The notes below the pieces were generated by a model. That model worked only from the letters and a program-made list of their open reading frames with translations. It had not been told where the DNA came from and searched no databases. The position numbers and the translations under genes are program-made. Shown here piece by piece: positions 59,545 through 64,000 of a stretch of 64,000 nucleotides of DNA (position 1 is the stretch's first letter; each line of letters begins with the position of its first letter). Location: assembly GCA_963784175.1 (NCBI GenBank), contig CAWAQJ010000016.1, positions 8,012 to 72,011 on the forward strand, in the 5' to 3' direction. The stretch is from JAIBJN01 sp963784175. Its GTDB lineage: Bacteria; Actinomycetota; Thermoleophilia; Gaiellales; Gaiellaceae.

Positions 59545-60405
59545 CTAGGCGGTCAGTCCGAGCAGCACCAGTCCGGCGATCACGAGCCCGATCCCGGCCC
59601 ACTGGGTCGTGCGCGGCCGCTCGTGAAGCAGCATCACGCCGGCGACGATCGGCACGACCGCGTACGGCGCCGCCGCGGTGGCTACGACGGACGTGTCCGC
59701 ATGACGGACGCCGAAGTTGAAAGCGACGTAGCCGAGCGTGTCGACGACGGCGATCCCGACGATCGTCACCAATAGCCGCGGCGAGCGATCGGGGAAGCGC
59801 CACTCGCCGCCGCGCAGCGAGACGAGCACGAGGAAGAGCGTCGAGAAGCCGCGCGCCAGGAAGATGGGCACGAGCCAGCCGTACTCGGCACTGAAGTAGG
59901 CGACGCCGTAGACGAACGCGCCGATCACGACCGCCGTTGCGAGCGCGAGCAGGATCCCCAGGAGGGCGACGCGCTCGAGGTGCCGCATCTGCGCGAGATC
60001 CGAGGAGGCGAGCAGGACGCCGAGGATGACGACCACGATCGCCGCCGTCTCTCCGCCCGCAAGGCGCTCCCCGCCGATCACCACCGCGCAGACGACCGTC
60101 ACAGCCGCATACGCGGAGACGATCGGGCTCACGATCGAGATCGGCCCGATGGCGAGCGCCTGGTAGAAGGCGAGGTAGGAGACCCCGCCCAGGACGCCCA
60201 GGAAGGCGAACCAGGCCAGGTCGCCGCCGGAGACATCCGAGAGCCCCTCCCCGGTCGCCACGAGCAGCGCGGTGAGGAGCACCATCGCCGCAAGGTGGAA
60301 GCCGAGCACCACTCTGAACGAGCCGGTGCGGCGCGAGGCCAGCGCCGCGAAGTAGTCGGCCAAGCCCCACGACAACGCGGCCGTGAGGCCGAGGAGGATC
60401 CCCAC
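59545..60405 (-). CDS. EamA/DMT-family transporter
   Basis: 286 residues with ten predicted transmembrane helices in two EamA repeats: LLGLTAALSWGLADYFAALAS ... LGVLLASSD and LLGILLALATAVVIGAFVYG ... GIGLVIAGLVLLGLTA. Conserved family features include the inner SIVSPIVSAYAAVTVV and SVVATAAAPYAVVPIVAGVM helices with a Pro. Drug/metabolite exporter class; the substrate is unknown. GTG start. Confidence 0.85.
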   Translation of the reverse strand: MGILLGLTAALSWGLADYFAALASRRTGSFRVVLGFHLAAMVLLTALLVATGEGLSDVSGGDLAWFAFLGVLGGVSYLAFYQALAIGPISIVSPIVSAYAAVTVVCAVVIGGERLAGGETAAIVVVILGVLLASSDLAQMRHLERVALLGILLALATAVVIGAFVYGVAYFSAEYGWLVPIFLARGFSTLFLVLVSLRGGEWRFPDRSPRLLVTIVGIAVVDTLGYVAFNFGVRHADTSVVATAAAPYAVVPIVAGVMLLHERPRTTQWAGIGLVIAGLVLLGLTA

Positions 60406-60420
60406 CTAGATGCCCGACAT

Positions 60421-61179
60421 CTAGCGTTCCGCGGCTGCCGAGACGAACTGTGCGAACGGCTCGAGGAAGCGGCGGTCGACCCGCCACTCCTCCTGAAGCT
60501 CCCACTGGACGGCGAGCACGTAGGCGTCTCCGTTCATCTCGACCGCCTCGACGACGCCGTCGGGCGCCGTCGCGACCACCCGCAGGTCGGAGGCGACCTC
60601 GTCGAGCGCCTGGTGGTGGAAGCTGTCGACCTCGATCTCCGCCACCCCGAGCGCCTGATGCAGCCTGCTCCCGACCTCGATCGAGATCGGGTGGCGCGGA
60701 TGCGGCGGCACCTCGTCGGAGCCCTCGAGCGACGAGCGCTCGACTTCCTTCCAGGCCTTCCAGCCCGGGTCGGAGGGATGCTCGGCCCACTCGGGCTTGA
60801 CCGACACGTCCTGGACGAGCGTGCCTCCGAGGGCGACGTTGAGGATCTGGATCCCGCGGCACATCCCGAGGATGGGCAGCCCGCGGTCGAGCGCACGCTC
60901 GGCGAGCTCGAGCTCGAAGACGTCGCGAAGCGGCTCGGTCGGCGCGAGGTGCTCGGTCGGCTCCTGGCCGTAGCGCGAGGGGTCGATGTCCCGGCCGCCG
61001 CCGAGGAGGATCCCGTCGCACACGTCGAGCGCGTCCTCGAGGTGCCCGTTCACGCGCGGGAGGCCGAAGCCGACCCCGCCGGCAAGCGCGACCGGCCGCT
61101 GGAAGCCGACCGCGGCGTAGTCGCCGAAGTCGTGCAGCCCCAGCGAGAGGCCGATGACCGGTTTCCGTCCGTTCGACAT
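60421..61179 (-). CDS. Class I glutamine amidotransferase-like (gamma-glutamyl-GABA hydrolase family), altered C-terminal motif
   Basis: 252 residues. Peptidase C26/PuuD-type: GILLGGGRDIDPSRYG, nucleophile Cys in GMCRGIQILNVALGGTLVQD, and FHHQALDEVA. The usual QWHPE that holds the catalytic His and Glu reads QWELQEEW here, so the His is absent and the charge relay must be different or lost. A gamma-glutamyl amide hydrolase would make sense beside gamma-glutamyl-methylamide metabolism but that is speculation. ATG 61179. Confidence 0.7.
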   Translation of the reverse strand: MSNGRKPVIGLSLGLHDFGDYAAVGFQRPVALAGGVGFGLPRVNGHLEDALDVCDGILLGGGRDIDPSRYGQEPTEHLAPTEPLRDVFELELAERALDRGLPILGMCRGIQILNVALGGTLVQDVSVKPEWAEHPSDPGWKAWKEVERSSLEGSDEVPPHPRHPISIEVGSRLHQALGVAEIEVDSFHHQALDEVASDLRVVATAPDGVVEAVEMNGDAYVLAVQWELQEEWRVDRRFLEPFAQFVSAAAER

Positions 61180-61237
61180 GACTGGACATTTCTATCGCAG
61201 TCGCCCTAGAGTCGCCGCTACCCAGCGAAGGAGGCGA

Positions 61238-62461
61238 ATGGCTACCGAGCAGGTCAGCGACTCCGGGGGGACCGACGAGCGCACCGCCGAGTTCGTGGCG
61301 GAATGGCGCAACGCGGCCTACAACTGTTACTCGTCGGGCCACAAGTTCTGCCGCGAGGTCTGTCCGGTCATGCAGGTCACGCGCGACGAGGCCCACACCC
61401 CCACGTCCTTCCACGCCAACGTCGTGGCGATGGAGAAGGGCCACCTCGATATCGAGGACGTGGCCCGCGACTACGTCCACTGCACGCAGTGCGGCGCGTG
61501 CGAGCTGCGCTGCCCCAACACCCTCTTCACCGGCGACTTCTACCGCTTCCGCACGCGCACGGTCGACCTCGTCAAGGCGGTGCGAGCGCTCGCCGTCGAG
61601 AGCGGGATCCACCAGCCGCAGTGGCAGCGGTGGAACGAGCTCACCGACGAACACAAGGGCGAGCCCGTGCTCAACGGGACGCCGGTCTCGCAGGAGCACG
61701 TGGCCGACTGGGCCGAGGGCCTCGACCTCCCGATCGGCGGCGAGACCGTGATGTTCTGCGACTGCGAGGCGGCCTTCTACCGCACGACCGTCCCGCGCGC
61801 GGTGGCGCAGATCCTCAAGAAGGCGGGCGTCGAGTTCGGCCTCATGAGAGAGCAGTGGTGCTGCGGCGGGCCCGCCGCCGAAATGGGCTACGTGGATCAA
61901 GCGCGGCGCTTCGCCGAGCACAACGTCGCCGACTGGCGCGCGGTCGGCGCGAAGCGGATCCTCGTCATCGACCCGCACGACTACATCTCCTTCACCGAGG
62001 ACTACCCGCGCTACTTCGGCGAGGACTACGACTTCGAGATCGTCCTCGTCGTCGAGCTCGTCGCGGAGCTGATCCGCGAGGGCAAGCTCGAGCTGACCGA
62101 GCCGATCGACCGCGTTGCGACCTACCACGACGCCTGCCGCCTGAACAAGCGCAAGGGCATCCACAAGGAGCCGCGGGAGATCCTGCGGGCCATTCCGGGG
62201 CTGACGTTCAAGGACGTCGACCACGTGACCCAGTGGTCGTACTGCTCCGGGGCCGGCGCCGGGCTCGGGATCGAGCGGCCCGACCTGACGGCAGAGATCA
62301 GCCGCCGTCGCGTCGAGAAGGCAAAGGCACTCGAGATCGACACGCTCGTCTCCGCCTGCGTCTGGTCGGAGCGCCCGCTCACCGAGCAGGGCGAGAAGCA
62401 GGACGTCGAGGTCGTCGACCTGATGGAGCTGGTCGCCGCCTCCGCGGGGATCGAGGTCTGA
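61238..62461 (+). CDS. Fe-S oxidoreductase with CCG domains (GlcF/HdrD-like)
   Basis: 407 residues. Two 4Fe-4S sites at the N-terminus: CREVCPVMQV with the earlier Cys, and CTQCGACELRCPN. Two CCG-type domains follow: WCCGGPAAEMGYVDQA and WSYCSGAGAGLGIERPDLT. This is the electron-transfer partner of glycolate/lactate-type FAD oxidases. ATG 61238 has GAAGGAGG. Overlaps the FAD-linked oxidase by TGATG, forming a two-subunit enzyme with it. Confidence 0.85.
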   Translation: MATEQVSDSGGTDERTAEFVAEWRNAAYNCYSSGHKFCREVCPVMQVTRDEAHTPTSFHANVVAMEKGHLDIEDVARDYVHCTQCGACELRCPNTLFTGDFYRFRTRTVDLVKAVRALAVESGIHQPQWQRWNELTDEHKGEPVLNGTPVSQEHVADWAEGLDLPIGGETVMFCDCEAAFYRTTVPRAVAQILKKAGVEFGLMREQWCCGGPAAEMGYVDQARRFAEHNVADWRAVGAKRILVIDPHDYISFTEDYPRYFGEDYDFEIVLVVELVAELIREGKLELTEPIDRVATYHDACRLNKRKGIHKEPREILRAIPGLTFKDVDHVTQWSYCSGAGAGLGIERPDLTAEISRRRVEKAKALEIDTLVSACVWSERPLTEQGEKQDVEVVDLMELVAASAGIEV

Positions 62462-63967
62462 TGGCGACCGCGATCGCCGACGGCGTCCTCGACGAGCTCG
62501 TCCAGATCTGCGGCGAGGAGCACGTCTTCACCGGCCGCTCGGCGCGCTTCAACCGCGCCCGCGTCCCCTCGCCCTTCCCGGTGCACCGCTGGGACGAGTT
62601 CGCGCCCGACGCCGTCGTGCTCCCGACCTCGGCCGAGCAGATCTCCGAGGTCGTGAAGCTCGCCAACCGCGAGCGCATCCCGGTCGTGCCGCGGGCGGGC
62701 GGCACCGGGCTCACCGACGGCGCCGTGCCGCTCAAGCACGGAATCGTCGTCGACGTGAAGCTGATGAACAGGATCCTCGAGCTCGACATCGAGGACCGCA
62801 CCGTCACGGTGCAGCCGGGGATCAACATGCTCAAGCTCTCCGAAGAGCTCCGGCCGCACGGCTTCATCTATCCGGACAACCCCGCCTCGTACCCGTGCTC
62901 GCTCGTCGGCGGGCGCATCGGGACGAGCGGCTGGTCGCTGATCGGGGGCCGCTACGGCCACACACGCGACCTCGTCATCAGCTTCGAGATGGTGCTGCCG
63001 ACCGGCGAGATCATCCGCGTAGGAGACGGCGGCGGGCGCAAGGTGCGCAAGTCGTCGAGCGGCTACCAGCTCAAGCACCTGTTCATGGGCCACCAGGGGA
63101 CGCTCGGCATCACCACGGAGGCGACGCTCGAGCTCGTCAAGCGGCCCCGAGGCGGAGTTCTCCGCCTTCTACGCCTACCGCTCCTACGAGGACGCATGGC
63201 GGGCGACCGGCGACTTCGCCCGCTCGGGCGCGGCGACGCTGGCCGGAGTCGTCCTCTTCGACGAGTGGAAGATCCAGTACCTGCGCCGTGACGACGAGGC
63301 CTACATCCCGCAGCCCGATCACGTGAAGGGCGTCGTCGCTGTCGCGATGTACGGGAACGAGGACGAGGTCCGCGCCTCGGCCAAGCGGATGCTGAAAATC
63401 GGCAAGGCCTCGGGCGGCGAGTACCTGGGCGACGAGATCTCCCAGGGCGACTGGGCCTCGCGCCACGACCGCTACGCGACGCCGCTCCACGGGCGCACCC
63501 GCGACGGGCAGGTCGTGCCCATGAGCTGGCACTGCGAGGACGCGTCGATCCTCTACTCGCAGCTCCCGGCCGTGCGGGAGAAGTGGCATGCCATCGCCGC
63601 CGACCTGCGCGAGCGCTTCGACATGTTCGACGACTGGGGCATGTTCGCGTACACGAACGGGGCCTTCAAATCCTGGGGCGACTACCTGACCGAGATCGAC
63701 ATCGGCATCTGGGAGATGCAGTGGGACGAGGAGAGCTGGGCCGCGTGGGTCGACGCCAAGCGGGAGATCGCCCGCATCGCGATCGAGCACGGCGGCTCCA
63801 TCTCGGCCTGCCACGGCTCGTGCCGCGAGGGCGAGGTCGACCTCGTCCCGCTCGAGCTCGGCGGCGGATTCGAGGTCATGAAGAAGATCAAGCGCACCCT
63901 CGACCCGAACAACATCATGAATCCGGGCAAGTACCTGCTCGACGAGGCCTACGAGGAGGAGTCGTGA
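62461..63967 (+). CDS. FAD-linked oxidase (GlcD/D-lactate dehydrogenase family; frameshifted in the given sequence)
   Basis: 501 residues when one C is removed from CCCC 63145-63148. FAD_binding_4 part: AVVLPTSAEQISEVVKLANRE, PVVPRAGGTGLTDGAVP, YPDNPASYPCSLVGGRIGTSG and KHLFMGHQGTLGITTEATLELV. The C-terminal FAD-oxidase domain includes WCH-like SWHCEDASILYSQLP, SISACHGSCREGE and DPNNIMNPGKYLL. It oxidises a 2-hydroxy acid such as glycolate or lactate and hands electrons to the Fe-S protein before it. Confidence 0.85.
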
Positions 63968-64000
63968 TCGGCTTCAGGCTCGCGGCGCAGAAGCCGCCCG
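63964..64000 (+). CDS. Start of a further gene in the same operon, partial
   Basis: GTG 63964 overlaps the previous stop (GTGA) and opens a frame reading IGFRLAAQKPP up to the window end. Too short to identify; the overlap pattern matches real junctions across the window. Confidence 0.4.
   Translation, partial: MIGFRLAAQKPP

Overview
High-GC chromosomal DNA (about 70% G+C by eye) of an actinobacterium. The block rpsF-ssb-rpsR-rplI followed by dnaB and purA is housekeeping. The gene content (LVIVD and NHL propeller proteins, a SARP regulator with a propeller, frequent GTG starts, many GTGA/ATGA overlaps) would fit the Thermoleophilia, but that placement is inference; no rRNA or tRNA gene was seen. 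No phage, plasmid, transposase or CRISPR array was seen.

Layout. 1-9.6 kb: end of a flippase-like membrane protein, a flavin reductase, a peptidase, a formaldehyde-type class III alcohol dehydrogenase coupled to a metallo-beta-lactamase hydrolase, an animal-type haem peroxidase with a metallophosphoesterase, and two exported proteins. 9.6-13.6 kb: GST, a membrane-anchored peptidoglycan-binding/C5-epimerase-domain protein, amidase, MOSC and SRPBCC proteins. 14-19.5 kb: replication/ribosome block. 19.5-23.1 kb: VOC, cupin and NHL proteins and an ECF sigma/putative anti-sigma pair. 23.1-30.8 kb: an NAD-linked formate dehydrogenase locus (mobA, methyltransferase, fdhD divergent from a NuoE-NuoF fusion, kynureninase and fdhA). 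The fdhA frame is crossed by an in-frame TGA at the catalytic position, followed by a SECIS-like hairpin, so it is read as a selenoprotein. 30.8-33.8 kb: PLP decarboxylase and secreted sulfatase.

34-48.5 kb is the most striking region. A GAF/PucR-type regulator precedes a GmaS-type glutamine synthetase, three genes matching N-methylglutamate synthase (amidotransferase, GlxC-like and FMN GltS-like proteins), a GST, a GntR regulator, all four subunits of a sarcosine-oxidase-type N-methylglutamate dehydrogenase, formate-THF ligase and a cyclodeaminase/cyclohydrolase. An ammonium-transporter operon follows. Together with the formate dehydrogenase and the class III dehydrogenase this reads as methylamine demethylation by the N-methylglutamate route: ammonium is kept as nitrogen and the C1 unit goes through tetrahydrofolate to formate and CO2. 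52.8-56.1 kb holds a second demethylation-like cassette (FAD oxidoreductase, IclR regulator, GcvT-like protein). The rest is a PRC-barrel protein, a membrane-spanning SARP-propeller regulator, lipoprotein, cupin, EamA transporter, a class I amidotransferase and a glycolate-oxidase-like Fe-S/FAD pair.

Two cautions. At least eight clear genes, including essential dnaB, are broken by short indels, mostly in G or C runs, which points to sequencing or assembly error rather than pseudogenes. Several genes have no Shine-Dalgarno and carry a -10-like hexamer 6-7 nt before the start codon, consistent with leaderless transcripts; two of these seem to begin at ATA, or lack one base.
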